This document shows positions 8,865 through 18,063 of a stretch of DNA of 24,317 nt, piece after piece. The position numbers and the translations under genes were made by a program. Numbering within the stretch: the first letter of the stretch is position 1; each line of letters opens with the position of its first letter. Under the pieces are notes generated by a model that saw only the letters and a list, made by a program, of their open reading frames with translations, was not told the DNA's origin and made no database searches. Location of the stretch: assembly GCA_937875275.1 (NCBI GenBank), contig CALNCC010000083.1:1-24317 (forward strand), read 5' to 3'. This DNA comes from an uncultured Dysgonomonas sp. Its GTDB lineage: Bacteria > Bacteroidota > Bacteroidia > Bacteroidales > Dysgonomonadaceae.

Positions 8865-10592
8865 GTGTCAAAGAAACTGATAAATATTATTATAAAACAA
8901 AAACACAGGATTCCATTTTTCGGGATTCTGTGTTTTATTGGTGTATACGCTTCGGCACAAACGTATATGTCCGATCAGGCTTTATTCAACCTATATGCTG
9001 TTGTTGATGTGCCTAAAACAACTGTTCCTCAAGACACGATAACACCTCCTTCGCCGAACAAGCAAGCCGAGAAAAAAGAAATAGAGGTCATCAAATCGGA
9101 CACGGTATATACCAACTCCTCGTTGCCCGACATAATGATCCTCCGAGACAGCGTGGTACTCTATCATGACGGAGCCACACTGCACTGCGACACAGCGTAT
9201 GTGAACAACAAACGATCTACATTCGAAGCCTTCGGGCGAGTGGAAATGAATCAGGGCGATACAATATTCCTGTATGGGAATTACCTGTATTACGATGGAA
9301 ATACAAAGCTGGCAAAGGTGAGAGAAAACGTTCGCCTCGAAAAAGACAGCCTTACGCTCTTTACCGACAGCCTCGACTTTGACCGTGTTGGCAACATCGG
9401 CTATTATTTTCAAGGGGGAATGCTTATCGATCCGCAAAACGAATTATCCTCTTTCTGGGGACAGTATGAGCCGAACAAGAATATCGCTCTCTTCAAAGAT
9501 AGCGTAGAACTTATAAATCCTCAGTTTGTGCTCACATCCGACACCTTGAAATATGCTACGGACACACATATAGCTTATATCGTGAGCCCGTCGAAAATCG
9601 TTTCGGATAGCGGAATCATATACACCAGCAATGGGTGGTACAATACCGATACTCAAGAGGCTTTGCTCTTAGATCAGTCTACCGTTATCAACAAAGAAGG
9701 CAATCGTTTCCTTCGGGGCGATTCGATGTTTTACCACAAAGAACGGGGTTATGGCGAAGTATTCGGGAACATGTACCTCGAAGATACCATAAAGAAAATC
9801 ATTCTGCGTGGGCACTATGGCATATATGATCAAAACACCGATTATGCAATGGCTACCGACTCGGCATATTGTATCGAATATTCGCAGAAAGACAGCATGT
9901 TTATGCATGCCGACACCTTGCGGATGATTCCCGATTCGACCTTCCGCCAGTTAAAAGCATATCATAATGTGCGCATCTACCGCACCGACTTGCAGGCAAT
10001 ATGCGATTCCCTCCAATTCAATTCACGCGATTCGATCCTACGCCTCTACAAGAACCCTGTACTGTGGAGCGAGGGGCGGCAGCTGACAGGAGACACTATC
10101 GACATATTCATGAACGACTCTACGATAGACTATGCCTACATACGGAAATATGCATTCTCTGTGGAGCAGAAAGATTCGCTGCACTTCAATCAACTCAAGG
10201 GAATGATGCTGAAAATGTATTTCAATGAAGGAAAGATAAAGCGTGTATATGCCGAAGAGAATGTAGAAACAATCGTCTATCCCGAAGAAAAAGATAAATC
10301 ACTTACCGGATTGAGAAACTTCCTCACCTCCGGTTATCTCGATATTACGATCAAAGATAACGCCTTCGAGCGATTAGTCGCATGGCCAAGTCCCGAAGGG
10401 TTAGTTACGCCGTTTCACTTGATGACTGCCGACAAATACTTGTTGAAGGATTTCTATTGGTTCGACTATTTGAGACCTCGCAACAGGCACGATATTTTCA
10501 GACGAAATGCTCGGAAAACAGAAGATCTCCCATCCGAAAGCAGCAAATCTAATCGATTTGGAAATTTGGATAAAAAAGAATTCGAATTTTGA
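8865..10592 (+). CDS. OstA/LptA-like periplasmic protein (LPS transport related)
   Basis: This is an approximately 575-residue exported protein. The chosen GTG at 8865 gives a compact signal peptide (SKKLINIIIKQKHRIPFFG, then a hydrophobic run to YASA-Q). A TTG at 8823 would add 14 residues without improving it, and no ATG is available. From about residue 80 the protein is built of repeating strand units of the OstA (LptA/LptD N-terminal) beta-jellyroll type: LHCDTAYVNNKRSTFEAFG, VEMNQGDTIFLYGNYLYYDG, LTLFTDSLDFDRVGNIGYYF. Such domains bind the lipid part of LPS in the bridge from inner to outer membrane. It is longer than LptA and lacks a LptD barrel. The C-terminus is polar (about 35 residues). 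Just 3 nt separate it from mutL, so the two are co-transcribed. Confidence 0.85.
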   Translation: MSKKLINIIIKQKHRIPFFGILCFIGVYASAQTYMSDQALFNLYAVVDVPKTTVPQDTITPPSPNKQAEKKEIEVIKSDTVYTNSSLPDIMILRDSVVLYHDGATLHCDTAYVNNKRSTFEAFGRVEMNQGDTIFLYGNYLYYDGNTKLAKVRENVRLEKDSLTLFTDSLDFDRVGNIGYYFQGGMLIDPQNELSSFWGQYEPNKNIALFKDSVELINPQFVLTSDTLKYATDTHIAYIVSPSKIVSDSGIIYTSNGWYNTDTQEALLLDQSTVINKEGNRFLRGDSMFYHKERGYGEVFGNMYLEDTIKKIILRGHYGIYDQNTDYAMATDSAYCIEYSQKDSMFMHADTLRMIPDSTFRQLKAYHNVRIYRTDLQAICDSLQFNSRDSILRLYKNPVLWSEGRQLTGDTIDIFMNDSTIDYAYIRKYAFSVEQKDSLHFNQLKGMMLKMYFNEGKIKRVYAEENVETIVYPEEKDKSLTGLRNFLTSGYLDITIKDNAFERLVAWPSPEGLVTPFHLMTADKYLLKDFYWFDYLRPRNRHDIFRRNARKTEDLPSESSKSNRFGNLDKKEFEF

Positions 10593-10595
10593 TAT

Positions 10596-12467
10596 ATGAG
10601 CGATATTATACATTTACTACCCGATTCGATAGCCAATCAGATTGCCGCAGGAGAGGTCATACAGCGCCCCTCGTCAGTGGTAAAAGAGTTGGTGGAAAAT
10701 GCGATCGATGCCGGAGCAGATAATATCAAAATCATCATCAAAGATGCCGGACGTACGTTTATCCAAGTCATCGACAACGGAAAAGGAATGTCTGCCACCG
10801 ATGCCCGCATGGCATTCGAGAGACATGCAACCTCGAAGATAAAGACGGCTCACGACTTGTTTGCCCTTCACACGATGGGATTCCGTGGCGAAGCACTTGC
10901 CTCTATCGCTGCCGTTGCTCAGGTAGAGCTACGCTCTAAACAAGCAAATGAAGACGTCGGCACACTATTGACTATTTCAGGCTCTCGGGTCGAAAAACAA
11001 GAGTGTATCGTTTGTGCCAATGGCAGCAATTTCCTCATAAAAAACATTTTCTTCAATGTGCCTGCACGGCGCAAGTTCTTGAAATCGAACGACACTGAGC
11101 GCAGGCACATCATCACCGAGCTTGAACGCATCGTGCTGGTCAATCCCGAGATAGAGTTTTCTTTTATCGAAAACGACGTTGAGGTTCTTCACTTTCCGGC
11201 AGGCAATCTGCGCCAACGCATCATAAATGTAGTAGGGAAAGGGTTTAATCAACAGCTCATATCATTGAATGTAGACACCACGCTGGTAAAGGTATCGGGG
11301 TTCATCGGCAAACCCGAATCGGCACGAAAAACACGTGCACAGCAATACTTCTTTGTCAACAGCAGATACATGCGGCATCCTTATTTCAACAAGGCTATAT
11401 CCAACGCTTTCAACAATCTTCTTCTTGCCGGCGAAAGCCCTAACTACTTCATATATTTCGAAGTAGAACCGGACACGATAGATGTAAATATACATCCGAC
11501 CAAGACGGAGATCAAGTTTGAAAATGAACAATCGATATGGCAAATCCTTCATGCAGCAGTGAAGGAAGCCTTGGGTAAATTCAATGCCGTTCCTTCTATC
11601 GACTTCGACACCGAAGGGGCTATCGACATTCCCATACACGACCCCTCTCGCATAGTGTCGCAACCCAAGATTGAGGTTGACCCTAACTATAATCCGTTCA
11701 AAACTTCAGGTCGCAGTTCATACTCTGCAAGGAGCAACTCGGGCGAATCGTATCAGAGACAAAATACCGACTGGGAAAAACTCTATGAAGGATTCGAAAA
11801 CGAAGCCCGCACCAATATCTCAGAAGATCAATCGGGCACGATAGATATCTTTTCTTCCGACGATGTAGATACTAAAGAACAAATAGGCTCTTTAGTAAAA
11901 GAGCAGGTTGTTCACTACCAGTATAAGAACAAATATATATTGACTTCTGTGAAATCGGGATTGATGGTTATCGATCAACACAGAGCACATATCCGTATTC
12001 TTTTCGACAAGTTCATCACACAGATACAGCAGCAGAAAGGAATCTCGCAAAGAAAACTTTTCCCCGAAATCGTAGAGCTTTCGGCATCCGAAGCCTCGAT
12101 AATTCCGTATCTGATGCCGGATTTCGCGGCCGTCGGTTTCGATCTCAGCGACTTAGGCAATAACGCGTATGCAATCAATGGTGTGCCTTCCGATCTCGAA
12201 AATGCTGATGCAATTCAACTCATACACAGCATTATTACCACCGGCATCGAATCGGGTAGCGATGTGAAAGAGGAGATACAGGAAATGCTTGCTCTCTCGA
12301 TGGCTAAAGCCGCCGCAATACCTTATGGGCAAAAGCTGAACGAGGAAGAGATGCAACGCGTGGTAGATCAGTTATTTTCTTCCCCTTCACACAAATATAC
12401 ACCTGACGGGAAATTGGTTATCTCTCTGATGGACGATAATGCCATCGACCGCATGTTCTCAAAATAA
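10596..12467 (+). CDS. mutL: DNA mismatch repair protein MutL
   Basis: This is a 623-residue MutL, the ATPase that couples mismatch recognition by MutS to strand removal. The N-terminal GHKL ATPase is complete: IAAGEVIQRPSSVVKELVENAIDAG (residues 16-40, with the catalytic Glu and Asn box), DNGKGM, FERHATSKI and GFRGEALASI. The transducer domain contains FVNSRYMRHPYFNKAIS and VDVNIHPTKTEIKF. A variable, Ser-rich linker spans about residues 360-440 and leads to the dimerisation domain. There the metal-dependent endonuclease motif DQHA(X)2E(X)4E is replaced by DQHRAHIRILFD (460-471), and the CPHGRP-like motif by IPYGQK (575-580), so nicking activity is doubtful. It is coupled to the OstA-like gene and ends 8 nt from the convergent GT11 gene. 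Confidence 0.97.
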   Translation: MSDIIHLLPDSIANQIAAGEVIQRPSSVVKELVENAIDAGADNIKIIIKDAGRTFIQVIDNGKGMSATDARMAFERHATSKIKTAHDLFALHTMGFRGEALASIAAVAQVELRSKQANEDVGTLLTISGSRVEKQECIVCANGSNFLIKNIFFNVPARRKFLKSNDTERRHIITELERIVLVNPEIEFSFIENDVEVLHFPAGNLRQRIINVVGKGFNQQLISLNVDTTLVKVSGFIGKPESARKTRAQQYFFVNSRYMRHPYFNKAISNAFNNLLLAGESPNYFIYFEVEPDTIDVNIHPTKTEIKFENEQSIWQILHAAVKEALGKFNAVPSIDFDTEGAIDIPIHDPSRIVSQPKIEVDPNYNPFKTSGRSSYSARSNSGESYQRQNTDWEKLYEGFENEARTNISEDQSGTIDIFSSDDVDTKEQIGSLVKEQVVHYQYKNKYILTSVKSGLMVIDQHRAHIRILFDKFITQIQQQKGISQRKLFPEIVELSASEASIIPYLMPDFAAVGFDLSDLGNNAYAINGVPSDLENADAIQLIHSIITTGIESGSDVKEEIQEMLALSMAKAAAIPYGQKLNEEEMQRVVDQLFSSPSHKYTPDGKLVISLMDDNAIDRMFSK

Positions 12468-12475
12468 GTAATGCT

Positions 12476-13381
12476 TTACGTTTGTGGTTTGTTGTCGACC
12501 TTTATCCAATGGTCGGGTACTATGTGATTCTGATCGTAATAGCTATTGTTGAGGAACCACATTTCCGGAGCAAAAACCTTCTTGTCGGGGTTCTGATTGA
12601 GCCAAGCTCCCCACCAACTGAATGTGCTGTTGGCGATGATATTATGTTTGCATTGCGACATCAGATACATATCCATATAGCTATCGAGACCTTTATTATG
12701 ACCGATATATACAACTGCCTTGTCTTCCAAAAAAGCAAAGTTCTCGGCTACCCATCCTATATCGTCCGAGAAAACAAAGATCGTCAATTCCTCTTCTGAC
12801 GACTCCAGCAGGCTCAAAGCATGTTGATAATAGTCCATATTACATACTCCGCCTAAGAAACCCATATACTGCGGATTGGAGACGTAATCGCCTCGCCTCA
12901 CATGCAGGCTGACCGAGTTTGTTGACTTTATCTTCGTCAAAGCCGTAGCATTCTCTTCCGAGATGTTTTTTGTCTTGAACCGAAAAGCATCGACAACTTT
13001 TGTTTTTATGTCTTTAAAGTAATCTTCATCTTGCCACAATCCCTCCACATAGATATCTTTATCAGCATCCAACTGAAAAACGGACGGATCATATTTTGGT
13101 ATTCGTTCGTGGAAATAGGACTTCCGTCTGCCAAACAATCGGCGACGTATGCGAGCAGTCAGCGAACGAGAGTTATCGATAAGCCTGTCTGTGAATCTCT
13201 TATCTAAAACATCGCCCTTTTCAATGCCGAAGACACGATCTAACTCATACCCCTGATTGTCATTCACAGCTTTCGTGCAACAGCGAACCTTATCTTCTCC
13301 GTAGTGATGTCGCATGGCAAGCGAAAAAACGTAACCGAACATCTGATTCCCAAGCCCTCCTATTATTTCAACAATAAGCAT
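12476..13381 (-). CDS. Alpha-1,2-fucosyltransferase, glycosyltransferase family 11
   Basis: This 301-residue cytoplasmic glycosyltransferase would transfer fucose from GDP-fucose to the 2-OH of galactose-type acceptors. The GT11 signature is complete: the N-terminal IIGGLGNQMFGYVFSLAM (residues 6-23), the donor-binding motif HVRRGDY (160-166), DYYQHAL, FVFSDDIGWV (202-211) and the C-terminal ANSTFSWWGAWLN (250-262). GLWQDEDYF (114-122) matches the usual G-Y-WQ segment. Length is normal for the family. It is the last gene of the minus-strand marC set, 21 nt after the GT23-like gene. The acceptor could be a capsule, LPS, protein glycan or host-like glycan, which the sequence does not tell. No flippase, polymerase or other sugar genes lie nearby. 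Confidence 0.92.
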   Translation of the reverse strand: MLIVEIIGGLGNQMFGYVFSLAMRHHYGEDKVRCCTKAVNDNQGYELDRVFGIEKGDVLDKRFTDRLIDNSRSLTARIRRRLFGRRKSYFHERIPKYDPSVFQLDADKDIYVEGLWQDEDYFKDIKTKVVDAFRFKTKNISEENATALTKIKSTNSVSLHVRRGDYVSNPQYMGFLGGVCNMDYYQHALSLLESSEEELTIFVFSDDIGWVAENFAFLEDKAVVYIGHNKGLDSYMDMYLMSQCKHNIIANSTFSWWGAWLNQNPDKKVFAPEMWFLNNSYYDQNHIVPDHWIKVDNKPQT

Positions 13382-13402
13382 ATAGTTTTGTTTTAGTCGT
13401 TA

Positions 13403-14353
13403 TTACCAAATCTGCCACCTGTCCGAGTCCAGCCCATAGCACCTGTCTACTGGCATCCTCATGCCGATAAACATTCCCGGATTGGAACTGAATGTACCGA
13501 CAAACAGCGCCGAGTGAGACAACACCTTTACCGAAGCGAAAAGGCGGATCATGGCATTGCACCTCTCTCCCTTGCTCTGTTTCTCAAAGTCGGCATGTAC
13601 ATACCCCCGCTCCTCTGTGTCGCAAAGGGTGTAGATGTTCCATGTAGGATATTCCTTTTCGAGGTGCTCGATAACAGCATAGTCGTCCGTCAAGATAAAG
13701 GCATTTTTCAGATCAGACAAAGACTCTGCTTTGCGAAGATAAACATCGGGCGTGATGAGTTCCTGCTCAGTACACTTATCGCCTTGTCGGATATGAAGCC
13801 CAATATATTCTGCCGGAAGGGCTAATGGCTCAGTCAATCTGTCTATCGTCTTTTGCGTATGGTCATTATATCTCCAAGTCATTTTGGTGAGGATTTCGCA
13901 TGCGTGGTGTACATCTCCATCAATATCCAACTCGGGGAAAAAGAATGTTCGTTTTTCGAAATATTCTTTGTCTCTTATCTGATGCCAAAGTTCGTGTGTA
14001 AGAAAATGGACACCGTATATCTTCTTCCAGATGCAAATCTTTAATCTATCCGTATGGGTAAAGGGTGCTCCGGGATAGCGATGGTTGTATTGTCGATGAA
14101 AATCGTGCTTAACCTCATCACAAAACGGCAGAAAGTAATCGTTCCATCCGTCTTGATAAGCGAAGTTGGCATTTACAGAATATAAGACAAATTGTATTTT
14201 GTTTTCTAAGCAATAGAGCATTGCCAGTATCATATTATTATACTCAGAGAAAAAACCCGCTTCCATTCCTATTCTGAATACCAGCTTTTTTCTGAACGAT
14301 TTGTTAAGATTCACATAACGATTGAGCAGGCTGTCCTGATTATTATCAATCAC
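13403..14353 (-). CDS. Fucosyltransferase-like glycosyltransferase (GT23/NodZ-like)
   Basis: This 316-residue protein uses a GTG start; stop codons and no alternative start lie just upstream. Residues 184-195 (IGLHIRQGDKCT) resemble the HxRRxDK donor-binding motif of alpha-1,6-fucosyltransferases (FUT8, NodZ). AFILTDDYAVIEHLEKEYP (218-236) matches the Ser/Thr-Asp-Asp segment, and FVGTFSSNPG (284-293) matches the C-terminal motif that carries T-F-S-S in that family. RIGMEAGFFSEYNNMILAM (27-45) resembles the glycine-rich, cofactor-facing start of GT-B fucosyltransferases. No signal peptide or membrane segment is visible. It lies 11 nt after marC and 21 nt before the GT11 gene. I infer GDP-fucose as donor, but a related donor such as another GDP-sugar is possible. 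Confidence 0.68.
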   Translation of the reverse strand: MIDNNQDSLLNRYVNLNKSFRKKLVFRIGMEAGFFSEYNNMILAMLYCLENKIQFVLYSVNANFAYQDGWNDYFLPFCDEVKHDFHRQYNHRYPGAPFTHTDRLKICIWKKIYGVHFLTHELWHQIRDKEYFEKRTFFFPELDIDGDVHHACEILTKMTWRYNDHTQKTIDRLTEPLALPAEYIGLHIRQGDKCTEQELITPDVYLRKAESLSDLKNAFILTDDYAVIEHLEKEYPTWNIYTLCDTEERGYVHADFEKQSKGERCNAMIRLFASVKVLSHSALFVGTFSSNPGMFIGMRMPVDRCYGLDSDRWQIW

Positions 14354-14364
14354 GTTGTAATGTT

Positions 14365-14961
14365 TTAGTTTATGTTATTAAGTAAAGCACTGATGTTTGA
14401 GGTAAATAGCTTGACGGCAATAGCCATCAGTATGATACCAAAAAACTTACGGAGCATATATACACCTCCTACACCTATCAGATTACGCACTTTATCCAGA
14501 TACCGAAGGACAAAGAATACAATAACCATATTGAGCAATATAGAAACCACAATCTCGGGTATTGAAAATTCTGTCCGCATCGACAACAAGGCGGTAAATG
14601 TACCCGGTCCGGCAATCAGCGGAAAGACAATAGGCACAAGCGTCGCCGACCTTTTACCTCCCGACGGAGAATCGTTTTTGAACACCTCTATCCCGAAAAT
14701 CATTTCGATAGAAATAATGAAGATTACCAGTGCTCCGGCAACAGCAAACGATTGCACATCTACGCTGAACAATTTTAGTATCCACTCGCCGACAAAAAGA
14801 AATCCGACCAAAATGAGAAACGAATAGAGTGCTGCTCGCGAAGGAGAAATATCTTCTTCATTCTTTGTAAAATTCAAAAACAGGGGCACCGACCCTAATA
14901 TATCTATCAGAGCAAATAGCACTATAAACGAGCTCAGTACGTTGAGAAGAGAAAGTTCCAT
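14365..14961 (-). CDS. MarC family (UPF0056) integral membrane protein
   Basis: This 198-residue inner-membrane protein has about six hydrophobic segments. Family hallmarks are FIVLFALIDILGSVPLFL near the N-terminus (residues 12-29), VAGALVIFIISIEMIFG (74-90) and VPIVFPLIAGPGTFTAL (108-124). The open frame extends to 15141, but the first 60 residues would be unlike any MarC and would cross the intergenic region. The ATG at 14961 gives the standard N-terminus and length. The function of this family is not established; the early link to antibiotic resistance was not confirmed. It heads a set with two glycosyltransferase genes (gaps of 11 and 21 nt), and dnaG is divergent. Confidence 0.88.
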   Translation of the reverse strand: MELSLLNVLSSFIVLFALIDILGSVPLFLNFTKNEEDISPSRAALYSFLILVGFLFVGEWILKLFSVDVQSFAVAGALVIFIISIEMIFGIEVFKNDSPSGGKRSATLVPIVFPLIAGPGTFTALLSMRTEFSIPEIVVSILLNMVIVFFVLRYLDKVRNLIGVGGVYMLRKFFGIILMAIAVKLFTSNISALLNNIN

Positions 14962-14984
14962 ATAAAACTTTTTTTTTGAACATT

Positions 14985-14992
14985 CAAATATA
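14985..14992 (-). promoter_or_regulatory. Candidate -7 box for the marC-glycosyltransferase operon
   Basis: The minus strand reads TATATTTG, matching TAnnTTTG, 23 nt before the marC ATG at 14961. The expected -33 box is not clear. The match sits in the 148-nt divergent region with dnaG and supports the shorter marC start. Confidence 0.42.
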
Positions 14993-15109
14993 TACAAAAA
15001 AGCAATAACCGGATTGTTGATACATGTTAATGAATGAGAGTAAAACATCAATGATCGGTCAAGCAACGATATTTTTTCGTACTTTCGTCTACAAATCTCG
15101 TAATATAGG

Positions 15110-17108
15110 ATGATAGACCAACAGACCATAGACAAAATCATAAATGCGGCAGAGATCGTCGATGTCGTATCTCAATTCGTTACGCTCAAGCGGCGCGGAG
15201 TGAATTATGTGGGGTTGTGTCCGTTTCACGAAGACTCTTCGCCCTCGTTTTATGTGTCGCCCGCAAAATATATGCAAATGTTTTGCCTGTGGCGAAGGCG
15301 GTACATCCGTCCATTTTGTAATGAAACACGAGCAGTTGTCGTATGCCGATGCCCTGCGTTTTCTCGCCAAGAAATATAATATCGAGGTCGAGGAGCGGGA
15401 GCTGACAGATGAGCAAAAGCAGGCGTACAATGAGAGAGAGAGCCTTTTCATACTCAACGAATATGCAAGAGACTATTTTGCGAACACACTTCACAATCAT
15501 CTCGATGGGAAAACAATCGGGCTGAGCTACTTCCGCGAGCGAGGATTCAGAGACGATATTGTCAAGAAATTTCAGTTGGGTTACAGTCTCGAAGGAAGAG
15601 ATGCCTTCACTCAGACCGCACTCAAGGGCGGATATAAAAAAGAGTTCTTAGTAAAAACCGGACTAACAATCGAAGGGGACAACAACTATCTTGCCGACCG
15701 TTTTCGCGGGCGTGTCATGTTTCCTGTGCACACCCTTTCGGGTAAAGTGATAGCCTTCGGCGGCAGAATATTAAAGAAAGCCGAGAATACCGGTAAATAT
15801 GTCAATTCGCCCGAAAGCGAAATATACCATAAGAGCAACGAACTGTACGGCATCTACTTTGCCAAGCAGACGATAACCAAAAACGACTGCTGCTACCTTG
15901 TGGAAGGGTACACCGATGTACTTTCGATGCATCAGGCAGGTATCGAGAATGTTGTAGCCTCATCGGGTACGGCACTTACACACGGACAGATACGGCTGAT
16001 ACACCGTTTCACGAAAAACGTTACGGTCATCTACGACGGCGATGCGGCAGGAATAAAAGCTGCCCTGCGAGGAATCGACCTCTTGTTGGGCGAAGGGATG
16101 AATATAAAAGTCGTCTTGCTTCCCGATGGAGAAGACCCCGATTCGTTTGCAAAAAAACAGAATGCCGATTCGCTGAACAAATACATCAAAGAACACGAAG
16201 TAGACTTTATACGCTTCAAGACCAAACTATTGATCGACGAAGCCGGAAACGACCCGATAAAAAGAGCCGCACTGATCACAGATATTGTAAACAGTATCTC
16301 GGTAATCCCCGACAACATCATACGCTCTATATACATCAAAGATTGCAGTCGCCTGCTCGATGTTGACGAACGCATATTGGTGCAGGAGGTTGGGAAAAGA
16401 TTTCTCGACAATAGCGAAAAGACACTAACAAGGAGAGGTCAAGCTCCGCAAGAGGTAAAAGAACAAAATAGCACGGCAGACGCTGCGAACAAAGAAAAAG
16501 CCGGATTGCTGAAAGTAAAGAAGTCTCCGTTAGATAAGTTCGAACTGTCGGTGCTCTATTACGTCGTTCGCTTCGGATCGGATATATTGATTGACGAAGA
16601 AGGGGAAGATGGAGACCACACCCGCATGACTGTGTTGCAGTACGCTAAGTTCGATCTCGAACGCGACAGCCTGTGGTTGAAGCAACCGATATACAAACAG
16701 ATGCTGGATGAAGCTGTGGAGCGGATGGATGACGAATCATTCTCGCCCAAACGTTATTTTCTTGCTCATCCCGATGCAGCAATCAGCCGGGTTGCAGCTA
16801 ACATATTGGGCGACCGTTATCAGATAAGCAAAGTGCATATCAAGCAATATGGCGAAGGCGTGAAGGAAGAGGACACACCGCTTGCCGAGAAGAACAATCT
16901 CGACAAAAGTGTTCCCAGAGCCCTTACCGAGTTGAAAAACGAATATGTACGTCAGCAGGTGAAAGAGATAAAAGACGAACTCAGTCAGAAATATAAAGAC
17001 GGAGACTATGATTCGGCAATCGCTCTCATGCAGCGGTTGAAAGACCTGGAAGAAGTAAAGAAAACGTTAGCTAAAGTGTTAGGCGAACGGATAGTGTTAA
17101 GATATTAA
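15110..17108 (+). CDS. dnaG: DNA primase DnaG, reading frame interrupted near residue 53
   Basis: This is the primase that makes RNA primers at the replication fork. Frame one starts at the ATG at 15110 and carries residues 1-53, including CPFH (Cys37, His40) and PSFYVSPAK. Frame two begins at 15267 and carries NICKCFACGEGG (Cys58, Cys61) and everything to the stop at 17108. Joined with a two-base gain the protein is 666 residues, the zinc-finger spacing equals that of E. coli, and the TOPRIM residues are Glu266 (VEGYTDV), Asp310 and Asp312 (YDGDAAG). As sequenced the frames do not connect: a run of four A's at 15265-15268 appears to be two short. A natural two-base deletion, a homopolymer error or recoding are all possible. 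The gene should be essential. The C-terminal DnaB-binding region is present, and an ABC transporter pair follows after 33 nt. Confidence 0.9.
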
Positions 17109-17141
17109 GGTATTGAAGAAAAAACTCACACACGCTTGCAT

Positions 17142-18056
17142 ATGATATATTTAGAGGCACAAGACATTGTAAAACAATATGGTAATCATAGAGCCCTGGA
17201 CGGTGTCAGCATCAGCGTTCCTCAGGGCTGTGTATACGGATTGTTGGGACCTAACGGTGCCGGAAAAACCTCTCTGATACGCATCATCAATCGCATCACT
17301 GCCCCCGATGAGGGCAAAGTATTGATAAATGGAAAAGAATCGACAGACAAGGATATATTCAATATCGGATACATGCCCGAAGAAAGAGGACTGTATCGGA
17401 AAATGAAGGTGGGCGAGCACATTCTTTTTCTTGCTCAACTGCGAGGGCTGACCAAAGCCGAAGCTCAGGCAAGGATGCGTTTCTGGATGAAAAAGTTCGA
17501 TATCACTTCGTGGGAACAAAAACGAGTGATGGAGCTATCGAAAGGCATGCAGCAGAAAATACAGTTCATTGTAACCGTGATACACAATCCCGATCTTTTC
17601 ATTCTCGACGAACCATTCAGCGGATTAGACCCTATAAATGCCGAACTGTTGAAAGATAATATTCTGGAATTAAAGGCTAAAGGAAAAACAATAATCCTTT
17701 CTACACACAACATGTCGTCGGTAGAAGAGATGTGCGACGAAATATCGCTGATCAACAAATCGCGAGTTGTACTGCAAGGCAATGTTAAAGAAGTGCGGGG
17801 GCGTTATCGCGAACATATTTTCAATCTGACGATAAGCGGAGAGCGCTTCAACCTTATATCTGACCAATTCGATGTCCTTGACACGAAAACGGATAAGTAT
17901 AACGGTTATGTTGATGTACGCCTGCAAAAGAAAAATGTCGACCTCCCCAATTCGGAGTTGCTCAAAAGCATAGTGAAAGACTATGAAATTGTATCGTTCG
18001 AGGAAGAACTGCCCACGATGAATGATATTTTTATACAAATCGTATCAAACAACTGA
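17142..18056 (+). CDS. ABC transporter ATP-binding protein (ABC-2 type, NatA-like)
   Basis: This 304-residue ATPase contains Walker A GPNGAGKT (residues 36-43), the signature LSKGM (132-136), Walker B DLFILDEP (151-158), D-loop SGLD (160-163) and switch histidine His189 in LSTHN. The first 215 residues are the nucleotide-binding domain. The last roughly 90 residues form the C-terminal extension common to ABC-2 importers and exporters of the NatA/CcmA/Bcr type. The ATG at 17142 was chosen over a TTG two codons earlier. The permease follows after 7 nt, so this is one functional unit. NatA-type complexes were first described in sodium extrusion, but the substrate here cannot be assigned. Confidence 0.93.
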   Translation: MIYLEAQDIVKQYGNHRALDGVSISVPQGCVYGLLGPNGAGKTSLIRIINRITAPDEGKVLINGKESTDKDIFNIGYMPEERGLYRKMKVGEHILFLAQLRGLTKAEAQARMRFWMKKFDITSWEQKRVMELSKGMQQKIQFIVTVIHNPDLFILDEPFSGLDPINAELLKDNILELKAKGKTIILSTHNMSSVEEMCDEISLINKSRVVLQGNVKEVRGRYREHIFNLTISGERFNLISDQFDVLDTKTDKYNGYVDVRLQKKNVDLPNSELLKSIVKDYEIVSFEEELPTMNDIFIQIVSNN

Positions 18057-18063
18057 TCCTGAA

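Noticed and set aside
8991..9437. A 148-codon minus-strand open frame in the OstA-like gene.
   Set aside because: It is a shadow of a beta-rich coding sequence; no start context, motif or neighbouring partner supports it.
12450..12490. Possible shared terminator between the convergent mutL and GT11 genes.
   Set aside because: Only a four-base stem (GTAA/TTAC) without a T tract is present; not enough to call.
12476..14961. A capsule or O-antigen biosynthesis locus.
   Set aside because: Only two transferases and marC are present; no Wzx, Wzy, nucleotide-sugar synthesis or chain-length genes are nearby.
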